64,000 nt of DNA, taken from contig NZ_SNUK01000006.1 in assembly GCF_012027495.1 (NCBI RefSeq), forward strand, positions 120,770 to 184,769, given 5' to 3'. Made by a program: the position numbers and the translations under genes. The notes under the pieces were generated by a model. The model had not been told where the DNA came from, made no database searches, and saw only the letters and a program-made list of their open reading frames with translations. The stretch is from Thermococcus sp. JdF3 (GTDB lineage Archaea > Methanobacteriota_B > Thermococci > Thermococcales > Thermococcaceae). This document shows, piece by piece, positions 27,739 to 37,308 of this stretch; the stretch's first letter is position 1; every line of letters starts with the position of its first letter.

Positions 27739-28386
27739 TCACACCCCCAACGTCTCCTCGTACAGAATTCTGGCGCTTTCCCTCGGGTTCTCGCTCGCGT
27801 AGATTGAGCGACCGACTATTATGTAGTCCGCCCCTGCCTTTAAAACCTCACCCGCCCTGCCACCCTGGGCACCGACGCCGGGGGTGAGGATTTTGATTCC
27901 CGGCTTCAGCTTCGAGCGTATGTACGAAACGCGCTCGGGCCTGGTGGCGGGAGCTATGACGCCGAAGGGCTCAAGTTCGTTGGCCAGTTCGATGAGTTTG
28001 TCTGTGACCGGCTGGATGAACTCCTTCGCGCCCGGATGACTCATCTCGACAACTATTATGGTCTTCCCAAGCTCCATGACGGCCCCAACGCTATCGCTCC
28101 CGGGGAAGCCGTGGGCTATGATGTAGTCGGCACCGGCCTCGAAAACTTTGCTCGCTATCAGCCGGTTGGTGTTTGGGATGTCGGCCAGTTTGAGGTCCGC
28201 TATTATCGGCAGCCCCGTAACCTGCTTGAGTTCGGTGATGATGCTCAACCCCGAGCCGACTATCAGCGGCCAGTTAACCTTCACCGCCCACAGGTAATCG
28301 GAGGTGCACTCGGCTATCTCAAGCGCCCTCTCGCGTTCGTACACGTCAAGGGCCAGGATTAGTTTGCGGTCTTCACTCCCGCTCAT
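27739..28386 (-). CDS. pyrF: Orotidine 5'-phosphate decarboxylase
   Basis: A 215-aa TIM-barrel enzyme that decarboxylates OMP to UMP. Catalytic array IIADLKLADIPNTN with the Lys and two Asp, N-terminal LILALDV, and phosphate loop LTPGVGAQGG plus IVGRSIY. The ATG is 4 nt behind the stop of the upstream regulator gene, so the regulator and pyrF are co-transcribed. Confidence 0.93.
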   Translation of the reverse strand: MSGSEDRKLILALDVYERERALEIAECTSDYLWAVKVNWPLIVGSGLSIITELKQVTGLPIIADLKLADIPNTNRLIASKVFEAGADYIIAHGFPGSDSVGAVMELGKTIIVVEMSHPGAKEFIQPVTDKLIELANELEPFGVIAPATRPERVSYIRSKLKPGIKILTPGVGAQGGRAGEVLKAGADYIIVGRSIYASENPRESARILYEETLGV

Positions 28387-28390
28387 TTCG

Positions 28391-28993
28391 TCACCTCACG
28401 AGGGACTTTATCTCCTCCGGAAGAACCTCTTCCTTCAGGGAGAGTGCCACGTGGTAGGCGCTTTTCATGGCGTTCGCTTCCTTCTCCGCCCACGTGATTA
28501 CCACCAGCTCGCCGTCCTCCAGCTTGAACGCTTCCTTAACCCTCTCCGCCAGCTCGGGCATGGTCTCGCCCAGCGGTCTTCCGTCCTCCGGAAAGACCGG
28601 CTCCCCGTTCCTCACTACCAGTATCATCGCACCCTTTGCGAAGAACCGTATCGCCTCGTCCCTGAGCTCGATGCTCTTGAACTCCCCCGGCTCTCTCACG
28701 GTCAGTGCGAATGCGGGGTAGCCCTCAATCTCCCCTATACGGCGGACTTCTGAGAAATGCCTGGAAATCCCCTCAAGAAGCTCCATTCCTCTCTCGTTGA
28801 GCGAGTGGCCGCGCTGGGTTGATGCTATGACCTCAAGGTTCCCGAGCTTCTTCAGAAGCGTCCTGACGCTGCCCTCACCCAGCTCAAGAACTTCGGATAC
28901 GGCCTTCCTCCCGGTCGGGTTCCGGAGCATGAACAGAACCGCAACGGCATCCTCAAGCGTGAACTCAGGATAGGCTCCCCTCTTCCAGCTCAT
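28391..28993 (-). CDS. Winged-helix transcriptional regulator with DUF4443 domain
   Basis: A 200-aa protein. The N-terminal winged helix (TLEDAVAVLFMLRNPTGRKA, then GEGSVRTLLKKLGNLEVI) precedes a C-terminal DUF4443-type ligand domain (AKGAMILVVRNGEPVFPEDG). It heads the operon with pyrF, the PUA gene and ribL, and a pyrimidine or flavin-linked role is possible. GGAGGG precedes the ATG; CCTTTTAATC near 29026-29035 is a likely TATA box. Confidence 0.75.
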   Translation of the reverse strand: MSWKRGAYPEFTLEDAVAVLFMLRNPTGRKAVSEVLELGEGSVRTLLKKLGNLEVIASTQRGHSLNERGMELLEGISRHFSEVRRIGEIEGYPAFALTVREPGEFKSIELRDEAIRFFAKGAMILVVRNGEPVFPEDGRPLGETMPELAERVKEAFKLEDGELVVITWAEKEANAMKSAYHVALSLKEEVLPEEIKSLVR

Positions 28994-29060
28994 CTTTTTC
29001 CCTCCAAGAATAATATGGCGAGAGGGGATTAAAAGGTTTGTTAGAGAAAGTTGGAAGGTC

Positions 29061-30209
29061 TCAGAGCCATCTCGGCTCCAGACCCGCCCAGATCCTCATC
29101 TTCTCGTGGGCGATGATGCGCGGTATGTTGCCCTTCTCCTTCGGTCCCGGGTTCTTCATGTAGAAGGCGTTGACCTCGTAGACCGCTCCAAAGGCCTTCT
29201 TCTCGACCGCTATCTTGCCGAGCCTGGCGAGGTCAACGAGCAGGCCGGCCAGAGCAGGGCTGTCGTTTATCCTGCCGGTTATAACGAGCTCGTCGTGGGC
29301 GCCGTTGAAGCTGACGTACTCGATGTGCATGGCGATGAACTTCTTGTCGCCGAGGGGCTCGAGGAAGCCGGTGGGCTTGATGTAGTGCGGAGCGTCGTAG
29401 CCGAGAAGCTCCTTGACAACCGAGCTCTTGGTGAACTCCTTGCTCTTGTTCCTCTCCTTGTCGGTGAGGGCCAGGAAGTCGTTGTTTCCGCCGATGTTGA
29501 ACTGGGCTATGTCGAGGACGTAGCGGTTCCTCTGGGCGAGATGGCTGAGGACATCGGCGGTGAGCGGGGTTGCGCCGGTGGCACCGTCGTCGCCGAATAT
29601 TGCCATGTTGCTCTCCCTGGCGAGCTCGACGAACGCCGGGTCGTTGGCTATGAGGGTCGGTATGGCGTTGACGAAGGCAGCACCACCGACCTCCTTGGCG
29701 TATTTCGCTACAGCGTAGGCGTAAACCTGCGTGGCGGTAAGCCTGTCCCTGTTGTCCTCTTCGATGGCCTTCTCAAGCTCCTCCCTGCTTCCGAAGGGAA
29801 CGAAGGCCTCGGTGGTGCAGACGTTTATGAAGACCTCGGCACCGAGCTCCTTCCACTCGCTGACAAGGTGCTCGACTGCCTCCTTGAGGGTCATCTCGTC
29901 TTCGAGGCCGGTGGCCTCGAGCGGAAGGTTCCTGAGGCTCCTCAGGTGGATTCCCTTCCTGACGGTGATGCCCTTGAGGCTCTCCGGCGCCTCCGGATCG
30001 TAGGCCTTGACGACATCGTAGAGATCCTTGCCGACCTTAGAGGCGTCGACGTCGTATGAACCGACTATCTCAACATCCTTAATCTTGATTGGAAGCTCAT
30101 CTGCAAGGGGGACGCCGTACGGCTCCATCTTTCCGGCCTTTATCTTCTCAAGGCCGCTCGCGAAGATGCTGGCAACGTAGCCCTGTCCGAGTATGACAAC
30201 CTTCACCAT
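29061..30209 (-). CDS. myo-Inositol-1-phosphate synthase
   Basis: A 382-aa NAD-dependent enzyme that converts glucose 6-phosphate to L-myo-inositol 1-phosphate. NAD loop VVILGQGYVASIFASG, and core motifs FGDDGATGATPLTADVLSHL and IGGNNDFLAL with NKSKEFTKSS. It supplies the first step for di-myo-inositol phosphate, a heat-stress osmolyte of hyperthermophiles, and for archaeal inositol lipids. The ATG follows GGAGGTG. It lies 41 bp behind the bifunctional IPCT/DIPPS gene with its own TATA-like TATTTAAC within that gene's end. Confidence 0.92.
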   Translation of the reverse strand: MVKVVILGQGYVASIFASGLEKIKAGKMEPYGVPLADELPIKIKDVEIVGSYDVDASKVGKDLYDVVKAYDPEAPESLKGITVRKGIHLRSLRNLPLEATGLEDEMTLKEAVEHLVSEWKELGAEVFINVCTTEAFVPFGSREELEKAIEEDNRDRLTATQVYAYAVAKYAKEVGGAAFVNAIPTLIANDPAFVELARESNMAIFGDDGATGATPLTADVLSHLAQRNRYVLDIAQFNIGGNNDFLALTDKERNKSKEFTKSSVVKELLGYDAPHYIKPTGFLEPLGDKKFIAMHIEYVSFNGAHDELVITGRINDSPALAGLLVDLARLGKIAVEKKAFGAVYEVNAFYMKNPGPKEKGNIPRIIAHEKMRIWAGLEPRWL

Positions 30210-30250
30210 TTTCTCCACCTCCTCAGTTGCTCTAAGATATTTTACAACAG

Positions 30251-31549
30251 TTAAATAGTTTTCGGCTGCAAAACTTTTCTAAAAATTAAATACGCCGTTA
30301 TCACCACCCGCAGATTCGTCAGAACGGCCAGCAGAAGGAAGAGCGCTTTAACCGAGGCTTCAACAGGGTACAGAAGGAAGAGCATCGTCAGGAAGATTCT
30401 CTCGTCCCTCTTACCTGGGAGCTTTCTGAGCGCGGGAATCGAGCTATAGGCGTCCTCACCGTAGGCCGCCTTGAACCTCTCGGTCGAGTAGCTCACCATG
30501 ACAGAGCCGAGGAGGGCTAGGAGGGCAACGAGGTACCAGAGGGACTCCCTTAAAGTCGAATAGGCCAGCAGAGCGAGGAAAGCCCCGTCAACGTAGCGGT
30601 CGAGGAGAGAGTCGATATAGCCGCCAAACCTGCTCGTCCTCAGCTGTGCCCTGGCAAGCTCGCCGTCAGCGCCGTCGAGGATGGAGCTGAGCTGGTAGAG
30701 TATCCCGGCCAGCGGGAGGTTAACGAGCGTTAGAAAGGCCGAGAGAATCCCAAGGGCGAACGTGACTGCCGTCATCTCGTTCGGGGTGACCTTCTCGGCG
30801 AGGAGGTAGCTGACCCTCGTCGAAATCTTCCTGTTGATGTGCCTGCTGATGAAGCCGTCGCCGGTTCCCTTCACCGCTGTGAAGACGAGCATCTTTCTGG
30901 CTCTCTTCAGATCCGAGGGCATGTCGACGTCGGTCCAGCCAAGACCGTCTACCAAGGTCACCCTCAGCCTCGTCCGCTCAACGACCTCGCTCAGCGGGTA
31001 GTCACCGCCCCGCTCTTCCTCAAGCCGGGCAGTTACCTCGAAGATGCCCTCATCGAGGACGAAGAAGCCCGTGTCTATTGCGTCCCACTCTTTCAGTCCC
31101 TTCCCGATTCGCTCGACCCTGCCGTCCCTGATTTTGACCTTTGTGGCCTCTTCAACGTCAATCCACCCCGGTTTCCTGTCCGCTATCAGGCCGTCTCCCT
31201 TTACAGCGCGCTCGATGAAGACCTCGCTGTAGACGTGGTCGCTCATGACCAGAACAAACCGCCCGGAGACGCGGTTTCTGGCCAGGTGGAGCGAGTGGCC
31301 GTTGCCCTTCTCCGGCTCGGGGTTTACCACCAGCTCGGCGTTGAAGCCGTGCCCTTCAATGAACTCCCGGTAAAGCGGGGCGTAGCGCTCGTTGGTTACG
31401 ATTACGAAGTGTTTGATGCCGTTTTTCTGGAGCAGTGCCATCGTTCGATATAGAATCTCCCTCCCTGCAACCTTGAGGAGCCCCTTGGGCCTGCCCCCGA
31501 TCCTCGTGCCGAGGCCAGCCGCTAGAATCACCGCCGTCCCTGGGGTCAT
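30251..31549 (-). CDS. Bifunctional IPC transferase / DIPP synthase
   Basis: A 432-aa fusion. Residues 1-230 are a nucleotidyltransferase (VILAAGLGTRIGGRPKGLLK) that makes CDP-inositol from CTP and L-myo-inositol 1-phosphate. Residues 235-432 are a membrane CDP-alcohol transferase with the D-x2-D-G-x2-A-R-x8-G-x3-D-x3-D signature in DGADGELARAQ and GGYIDSLLDRYVD; they join CDP-inositol and inositol phosphate into phosphorylated DIP. The ATG at 31549 follows GGTGATGTCA. Fusion of the two steps is the usual state in Thermococcales. Confidence 0.92.
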   Translation of the reverse strand: MTPGTAVILAAGLGTRIGGRPKGLLKVAGREILYRTMALLQKNGIKHFVIVTNERYAPLYREFIEGHGFNAELVVNPEPEKGNGHSLHLARNRVSGRFVLVMSDHVYSEVFIERAVKGDGLIADRKPGWIDVEEATKVKIRDGRVERIGKGLKEWDAIDTGFFVLDEGIFEVTARLEEERGGDYPLSEVVERTRLRVTLVDGLGWTDVDMPSDLKRARKMLVFTAVKGTGDGFISRHINRKISTRVSYLLAEKVTPNEMTAVTFALGILSAFLTLVNLPLAGILYQLSSILDGADGELARAQLRTSRFGGYIDSLLDRYVDGAFLALLAYSTLRESLWYLVALLALLGSVMVSYSTERFKAAYGEDAYSSIPALRKLPGKRDERIFLTMLFLLYPVEASVKALFLLLAVLTNLRVVITAYLIFRKVLQPKTI

Positions 31550-31642
31550 TGACATCACCTTTTTAAGCCCCTCGATGTGGCATCAATCGGGAGAACCGGG
31601 ATTAAATTAACCACAGGTGATTTAAAGTTTTCGGTGGTGAAA

Positions 31643-32320
31643 ATGCGCGTCGCGGTGCTCTATTCGGGCGGTAAAGATTCCAACTACGCCCTCTACTGGG
31701 CGCTGAGGCAGGGCTTTGAGGTGAAATACCTCGTCTCGATGGTCAGCGAGCGCGATGACAGCTACATGTACCACGTGCCGAACATCCACCTCACCGAGCT
31801 CCAGGCGAGGGCCATAGGGATTCCCCTCGTCAAGGGCTTCACGAGCGGCGAGAAGGAGAGAGAGGTAGAGGACATGAAGGCCGTCCTTGAGGGGCTGAAG
31901 ATAGATGGAGTCGTTGCTGGAGCTCTGGCGAGTGAGTACCAGAAAAGGCGCGTTGATCGGGTGGCGGAGGAGCTCGGGCTTGAGAGCTTCGCTCCGGCCT
32001 GGCACCGCGATCCAATAGATTATATGCGCGAGCTGGTGGGGATTTTCGACATCGTGATGGTCGGGGTTTCAGCATACGGCCTGGACGAGAGCTGGCTCGG
32101 ACGGAGGATAGACGAGAATGCCTTAGGTGAGCTGGTAAAGCTCCACGAGAGGTATAAAATCCACGTCGCTGGCGAGGGCGGCGAGTTCGAGACCTTCGTC
32201 AGAGATGCTCCCTTCTTCAGGGCGAGGATAGTTTTCGACGAGGTCGAGAAGAAGTGGAGCGAGTGGGAGTATTCCGGGGTTCTTGAGGTGAAGAGGGCAC
32301 ACCTTGAAAGAAAAGGTTGA
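31643..32320 (+). CDS. dph6: Diphthine-ammonia ligase (Dph6-type ATP pyrophosphatase)
   Basis: A 225-aa N-type ATP pyrophosphatase: PP-loop [13 protein letters not shown] and the C-terminal [11 protein letters not shown] signature of the Dph6/PF0828 group. Dph6 amidates diphthine on elongation factor 2 in the last diphthamide step. ATG 31643 behind GGTGGTGAAA. It diverges from the DIP osmolyte genes; a TATA candidate GGATTAAATTAA lies near 31599-31610. Confidence 0.87.
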   Translation: MRVAVLYSGGKDSNYALYWALRQGFEVKYLVSMVSERDDSYMYHVPNIHLTELQARAIGIPLVKGFTSGEKEREVEDMKAVLEGLKIDGVVAGALASEYQKRRVDRVAEELGLESFAPAWHRDPIDYMRELVGIFDIVMVGVSAYGLDESWLGRRIDENALGELVKLHERYKIHVAGEGGEFETFVRDAPFFRARIVFDEVEKKWSEWEYSGVLEVKRAHLERKG

Positions 32321-32325
32321 GGGCC

Positions 32326-34902
32326 TCAGGGCCCTATGTAGGCGCTCATGTACACCGTGGAACAGCCACCTGAGACGCCGCAGACGTCGAAGTCCTTCCC
32401 TCCCCAGGATCTTCTCGGAATTCCCGAGAACGGATCCCAGTGGAAGTTCCCGCCGTCGAGGAGGAGCGTTATGCCGAACGTCCCCATCGGGTCGTCGTCG
32501 TTGCCCCAGTTACCGGAATCCTCCTCCCAGCCGTCGTACTCGACGTAGACGAAGGGCGTCCTTATGCTGCTCAAATTGACCAGGGTGAGCCCGAAGGGGA
32601 TTATCTTAACGGTGTTCCCGTTTATGACCCCGTGGTCGAGCTTGCCGTCGGAGAAGTCCCCCACCGAGAAGCCCACCGTTCCGCTACTCCTGTCGAGCTT
32701 TGGATAGGCGTAGGCCACTCCCTCTGGAACCATCGTCGTGATCTCCCCTATGAGGGCGTCATCGATCTCGGCATTTCCGGGAGTGAAACCGGTGGAGGCC
32801 CTGAAGAAGGCGTAGTACTCGTCGTCGCCCCACTCGGTGTCCTTCGTGAAGAGCAGTCCATCGGCTGACAGTTCGAGCCTCGCGTAGCGCGCCGCCCTTG
32901 GAAGGTCGACCTCGTAGATGATGTAGGTGACCACCATGTTGCCGTCCTTCGAGACCGACCTGACGAGGTAGCCGTCGCTGTAGTCCCTCCTCGGGTCGAA
33001 GGATATCGTGTCGTAGCCCACCCTGTCCGGCGGTGCGCCGAAGAGGTTGGCCAAAGCCTCGCCCCAGAAGTAGCTGGCGCTCTCGCCGGTCTCCAGCTGG
33101 TGGAGGAGCATCACCCCTGTGTAGCCGTGCTCGACGAGGCTCGATATCTCGCCCGTCGCAAGGCCTATCGCGGCATCGAGGAGGAAGCCGGCGCCGAGCT
33201 TGACGTACGTTCCGAGGTCGTCGTTGTCCCAGCCGGTCGTCTTGACGAATATCTCCTGGTACTTCTTAGCTTCGTCGAGGGGCATCGCCAGGACAGGGTA
33301 GCCGTTTGTGAAGGGCCAGTCCGGCCTTGCCGCGTTCCTGTCGTGGTATAGAAGCCTGCTGTGGTCTTCTGCCTCGATCCAGAGCCTGAGCGGGTAGCCG
33401 AAGACGTAGATGGGACTGTACTCGATTTTATTGAGGTTCTCGTAGTAGTTCGTGCCGTAGGCCCACGAGACGAGGCTTATCTCCCCCTCGGCCTCGTCCT
33501 TGTTGCCCTTGATGTAGACGTCCTCGACCACAACAACGATGTACCTATCAACGTCCTCCTCTATGCTCAGCCCACTGGTGGCGTTGAACCAGAGGTTCCC
33601 CTCGGCCGGGAAGCGGTTTTCTAGGACGGGGTTGGAGAACCAGAACCGGAACTCCCTCCACGGGATTATGGAGAAGAGGTTCTCGACCGTGAACTCCACG
33701 TAGGGGCCGAGTTGAGTTTCCCCGCGGATGACGTCCCCCTCGCGGTAAACGCTCCCGGAGCTGTCCTTGAGCTGGAAGTGGCTCGACCCTATCTCCGCGT
33801 ACCAGTCGAACTCGCCGTTGTCGGTGCTGTCTATGAACATGTCGCCGGGTATGAAGTCCTCATACGTTTCCTCGTCCTTGAACTGGAGCCTGAACTTCAC
33901 GTCATCGCCGAGAACCTCGGCGTACAAAGCTACGCCGCTCTTGGCGTCGCCGTAGTAGGCCGGGGCGTAGTAGTCAATCCTCCCCAGGTTTGCTTTTATG
34001 ATGAACTTCCCGGTCTCAGGGTAGCTGAATCTCGGACTGGTCTTCGGATCCTCTGGGTTGCCCTCTATGCGCATGAAGACGGTGTCGGGGAATATCTCCG
34101 AGAAGTTCTCGACGGTGAACCTCACGATGGAGCCATCTAGTTCGACGCTCCCCTTTTGGACCTCGGCGAGGCCGCCTCCGGTAACGTTGTAGAGTGTGAA
34201 GCTTCCCAGGTAGAGGTGAAGCTCCCATCTCTCGCCAAACTCCTCACCGGTGTCGAACTTCAGGATTGTAGGCTTGTAGGACGCTATCACCCTTCCCTGG
34301 AGGTCCCTCAGCTCTTTGATATGAACGTATTCCCTTGCCAGCCCCTCGCTCTCGAACTTTATCGTGAAGGCAACGTTCTTCCCCGACTCGCGGGACGAGG
34401 TCAGTATCGAGACCCACTCCACTATCTCGCCGTTGGGCTCGCTCGCCATGCCCGTCAGCGGGCCGGCGTAGGTCAGATTGAGGTTCAGCCTGTAAACAGG
34501 GATTATCGCGGGCGTTAGGTTGACGTTGAGGATCGGGAAGCCAATACCCGTCCCGTTTTCGTTCCTCTCACCGGCCTCGCATCCGAGGTCAGGGTCGGAG
34601 TTCTCATCGCAGACGACGTTGCCGTCCTCGTCGAACTGGAGGCTCTCGTTGGAGGGCGTTTCCGTTGATGTTCCGGTCTCCGTTTGAGTTTGGGTTTCCG
34701 TCTGGGTCGCCGTCTCGGCCGTCCTCTGGGTCTCTGTTCCGGGGCTCTCTGTTGTCGAGCTCTCGCTTATCCCTCCTTCCCGGGTGTTCTCGCCGGTTTG
34801 GGAGCTTGTTCCTGTGGGTGAAGGGGTGTTTCCAATGCACCCGCCAATGATGACTAACGCGCTCAGTAAAACAAGAACCAGAATCCTCGGGGCTCTCTTC
34901 AT
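32326..34902 (-). CDS. Large secreted lipoprotein with internal duplication, hypothetical
   Basis: An 858-aa protein. Signal peptide MKRAPRILVLVLLSALVI and lipobox IGGC (Cys near residue 22), then a Ser/Thr/Gln-rich linker of about 70 residues. The rest is beta-rich with two similar modules, one ending VRFTVENFSEIFPDTVFM and the next VEFTVENLFSIIPWREFRF. A helical part (KLGAGFLLDAAIGLATGEIS) and a Cys-containing end follow. No enzyme motif was recognised. Translation start is set by GGAGGTG. Probably cell-surface; a role in binding or stalk formation is a guess. Its stop is 5 bp from the convergent dph6 stop. Confidence 0.75.
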   Translation of the reverse strand: MKRAPRILVLVLLSALVIIGGCIGNTPSPTGTSSQTGENTREGGISESSTTESPGTETQRTAETATQTETQTQTETGTSTETPSNESLQFDEDGNVVCDENSDPDLGCEAGERNENGTGIGFPILNVNLTPAIIPVYRLNLNLTYAGPLTGMASEPNGEIVEWVSILTSSRESGKNVAFTIKFESEGLAREYVHIKELRDLQGRVIASYKPTILKFDTGEEFGERWELHLYLGSFTLYNVTGGGLAEVQKGSVELDGSIVRFTVENFSEIFPDTVFMRIEGNPEDPKTSPRFSYPETGKFIIKANLGRIDYYAPAYYGDAKSGVALYAEVLGDDVKFRLQFKDEETYEDFIPGDMFIDSTDNGEFDWYAEIGSSHFQLKDSSGSVYREGDVIRGETQLGPYVEFTVENLFSIIPWREFRFWFSNPVLENRFPAEGNLWFNATSGLSIEEDVDRYIVVVVEDVYIKGNKDEAEGEISLVSWAYGTNYYENLNKIEYSPIYVFGYPLRLWIEAEDHSRLLYHDRNAARPDWPFTNGYPVLAMPLDEAKKYQEIFVKTTGWDNDDLGTYVKLGAGFLLDAAIGLATGEISSLVEHGYTGVMLLHQLETGESASYFWGEALANLFGAPPDRVGYDTISFDPRRDYSDGYLVRSVSKDGNMVVTYIIYEVDLPRAARYARLELSADGLLFTKDTEWGDDEYYAFFRASTGFTPGNAEIDDALIGEITTMVPEGVAYAYPKLDRSSGTVGFSVGDFSDGKLDHGVINGNTVKIIPFGLTLVNLSSIRTPFVYVEYDGWEEDSGNWGNDDDPMGTFGITLLLDGGNFHWDPFSGIPRRSWGGKDFDVCGVSGGCSTVYMSAYIGP

Positions 34903-35037
34903 ACATGCACCTCCAAACCCAAACCCCTGGGCAAGAAAAGAAATTGAGGCCCATGCGGAGGTTTGGATTTTATTCAATTATGTTCCTCATTTTATTTAAG
35001 AGTTTCTTCAATGAAGAGTCATTCAGGGGACAAAATT

Positions 35038-35071
35038 TATTAAGCGCGGATTATTATCACATCCGGTGGTA
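35038..35071 (+). promoter_or_regulatory. TATA box with a TGM-like palindrome downstream
   Basis: TTTATTAAG (35038-35046) is a good TATA box for the ABC exporter. At 35055-35071 the sequence TATCAC-ATCCG-GTGGTA differs by one base from TATCAC-N5-GTGATA, the Thermococcales glycolytic motif bound by Tgr/TrmBL1. It lies downstream of TATA and merges into the ribosome site, so the match may be chance. Confidence 0.4.
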
Positions 35072-35073
35072 GA

Positions 35074-35835
35074 ATGATCGAGGTCGAGAACCTCACCAGG
35101 AGCTTCGGCTCGACGATGGCCGTTAAAGGAATAACCTTCACGGTTGCCGACGGCGAGATTTACGGTCTCCTCGGCCCGAACGGGAGCGGGAAGAGCACGA
35201 CGATGAAGATTCTGGCGGGTATACTGCGGCCTACCTCCGGGCGCGTCGTCGTTGGGGGCATCGACGTGGGCGAGAACCCCGTTGAGGTCAGGAGGATAAC
35301 CGGCTACGTTCCGGAAACGCCGGTTCTCTACGAGAGCCTCACACCGGTTGAGTTCTTCAACTTCGTGGGGAGCGTGAGGGGGATTCCGAGGGAAGAACTC
35401 CAGGAGCGCGTTGAAACATTCGTGAGGGCATTTGGGATAGAAAAGTACCTCGGCGAGATGATAGGTTCGCTCAGCTTTGGAACGAAGCAGAAGGTTTCCC
35501 TCATAGCTGGAATGATCCACGATCCGGGGGTTCTCATCCTCGACGAGGCGATGAATGGCCTCGATCCCAAGAGTGCCCGCATCCTCAGGGAGCTCCTCCT
35601 CCAGTTCAGGGAGGAGGGCAGGAGCATTGTCTTCTCCACTCACGTTCTTGCGCTGGCGGAGACGATATGCGACCGCGTTGGGGTCATCTACAACGGCGAG
35701 ATAATCGCCGAGGGCACGGTTGAACAGCTTAAGGAGTTTGCCCACGAGGAGAGCCTGGAGGACGTTTTCCTCAAGCTCACCGAGAGCCAGGACGAGGTTG
35801 CTGGAATAGTGCGGGCGCTTAAGGATGCCCTTTAG
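35074..35835 (+). CDS. ABC transporter ATP-binding protein
   Basis: A 253-aa ATPase of the ABC-2 exporter type. Walker A GPNGSGKST, signature LSFGTKQKVSLIAGMIHD, Walker B VLILDEAMNGLDP. It forms a pair with the permease gene 9 bp downstream. The substrate is unknown. The signature is LSFGTKQ rather than LSGGQ, common in this subgroup. Confidence 0.88.
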   Translation: MIEVENLTRSFGSTMAVKGITFTVADGEIYGLLGPNGSGKSTTMKILAGILRPTSGRVVVGGIDVGENPVEVRRITGYVPETPVLYESLTPVEFFNFVGSVRGIPREELQERVETFVRAFGIEKYLGEMIGSLSFGTKQKVSLIAGMIHDPGVLILDEAMNGLDPKSARILRELLLQFREEGRSIVFSTHVLALAETICDRVGVIYNGEIIAEGTVEQLKEFAHEESLEDVFLKLTESQDEVAGIVRALKDAL

Positions 35836-35844
35836 GGTGGGAGT

Positions 35845-37308
35845 ATGTTTGAGATAGTCCGAATCCTCTACAAGGAACTCCACTACCGGCGCCTGAAGAC
35901 CAACCCGCAGGTAGCGGGAGACCCCGAGAAGTTCAGGAAGCAGCTCAGGAACGCGGGGGATATAAAGCGGGGTATAGCTCTCCAATCGGTCGCGTTCCTC
36001 TTCTTTGGCGTCATGATGGCGGGGGCTATTGTCGGAGCCGAGGACGAAACCCGGGCGGCGGTGATATTCGCGGCCTACGCCCTGCTCCCCTTTGTAATGG
36101 CCCTCTACACGACGACGGTGAATGCCTCCTACGCGGTTTCGATGGGGATTTTCGAGCCTCTCAAACCCCTGCCCATAGAAACTGGCTCGACGTACCTCAG
36201 CGTTCTCCTCTCGATAGACAACGTCCCCGCGGTCATGGCCCTCATTCCCGCAGCCATCATGATGATGGTGAAGTACGGAAGCACCGGCCTGCTCGGCCTC
36301 CTGTGGGTTCTCACTGGCGCCTTCCTCGGCCACGTCCTGGGGCTGGTGGTCTTCACCTTCTTCGGCTCCGCCAGCGTCGGCGGGGGGTTCTCGAAGCTCA
36401 GAACCCTCGCCAGAACCCTGGGAGTTATCCTCTTCATCGGCATCTTCTACGCCCTCAACTACGTTCAGCGGTATGTAAACGAGCACTACGAGGACATTCT
36501 GCCCTTCTTCTCAAAGTACTCCCTGGCCTATCCATTCTCCGTTGCCTCGATAACGGATCCGCTCCACTCCACCATTCTCCTCCTCGGTTACCTCGCGGTT
36601 CTCGTCCCGCTCTATCTCTTCCTCCTCGGGCGGCTCTGGGGTAAGCTTGAAGAGGGGAACGTGATTTCCCACACCAGAGCCGTCCGCTTCAGGGCCGAAA
36701 CCCATCACCCGGTAATAGCGCTCGCCCTGAAGGACCTGAGGATAGTCTTCCGGAAGAGCGCCCTCTTAGTCGGCCTCATCTTTCCGCTCTTCATAATACT
36801 TCCGAGCGCCGTTGGCATTCTGACCTCCGGGACGGTTGGAGAGTGGGCCGTTGCCTCTGTTCTACTCATGATAGCCTGGATGAGCTCTGTGGGCATTGAC
36901 ACGGTTCTCAAAATAGATGGTCAGGAGTTTGAGTTCCTGCGTAGCCTTCCAATAACCGTTGGTCAGTTCGTTCGGGCGAAGCTCCTGGTGATGAACGCCG
37001 TTCCGGTCACGACTGGCCTGGCCCTCGTCCTTGCGGTCTCATACATCGATGTTAGAAGCATCATCCTTCTTCCGGCGGCGGTTCTCCTTCCCCTGCTAAC
37101 CTCTTCGGTAGCCCTGGCCTTCTTCTACCGCGGCGAAAGCGAGCTGTCAGTGCCTGAGACGAACTTCGGCCACGTCCTGGTGCTGATGATAATCAACGGG
37201 GTTACCCTCGGAGCAATCGCCGGCCTCTGGTACTTCCTTGGCTACCCCTACGCGCTGGCGGTGGCGGCCATAGGTTTCGCCCTCATTCAGAGGGCCGTCA
37301 GCAGGTGA
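35845..37308 (+). CDS. ABC transporter permease, multi-helix exporter type
   Basis: A 487-aa membrane protein with about 12 hydrophobic segments in two halves and a basic N-terminal region (KELHYRRLKTNPQVAGDPEKF). It lacks a clear ABC-2 signature but its position behind the ATPase and its length suit an exporter permease of the Thermococcales type. GGGTGGGAG precedes the ATG. Its end overlaps the convergent Mth938-type gene by 11 bp. Confidence 0.75.
   Translation: MFEIVRILYKELHYRRLKTNPQVAGDPEKFRKQLRNAGDIKRGIALQSVAFLFFGVMMAGAIVGAEDETRAAVIFAAYALLPFVMALYTTTVNASYAVSMGIFEPLKPLPIETGSTYLSVLLSIDNVPAVMALIPAAIMMMVKYGSTGLLGLLWVLTGAFLGHVLGLVVFTFFGSASVGGGFSKLRTLARTLGVILFIGIFYALNYVQRYVNEHYEDILPFFSKYSLAYPFSVASITDPLHSTILLLGYLAVLVPLYLFLLGRLWGKLEEGNVISHTRAVRFRAETHHPVIALALKDLRIVFRKSALLVGLIFPLFIILPSAVGILTSGTVGEWAVASVLLMIAWMSSVGIDTVLKIDGQEFEFLRSLPITVGQFVRAKLLVMNAVPVTTGLALVLAVSYIDVRSIILLPAAVLLPLLTSSVALAFFYRGESELSVPETNFGHVLVLMIINGVTLGAIAGLWYFLGYPYALAVAAIGFALIQRAVSR

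Noticed and set aside
35023..36486. 487-codon minus-strand frame opposite the ABC exporter genes
   Set aside because: Both plus-strand genes carry recognisable motifs or proper signals; the antisense product has no family features.
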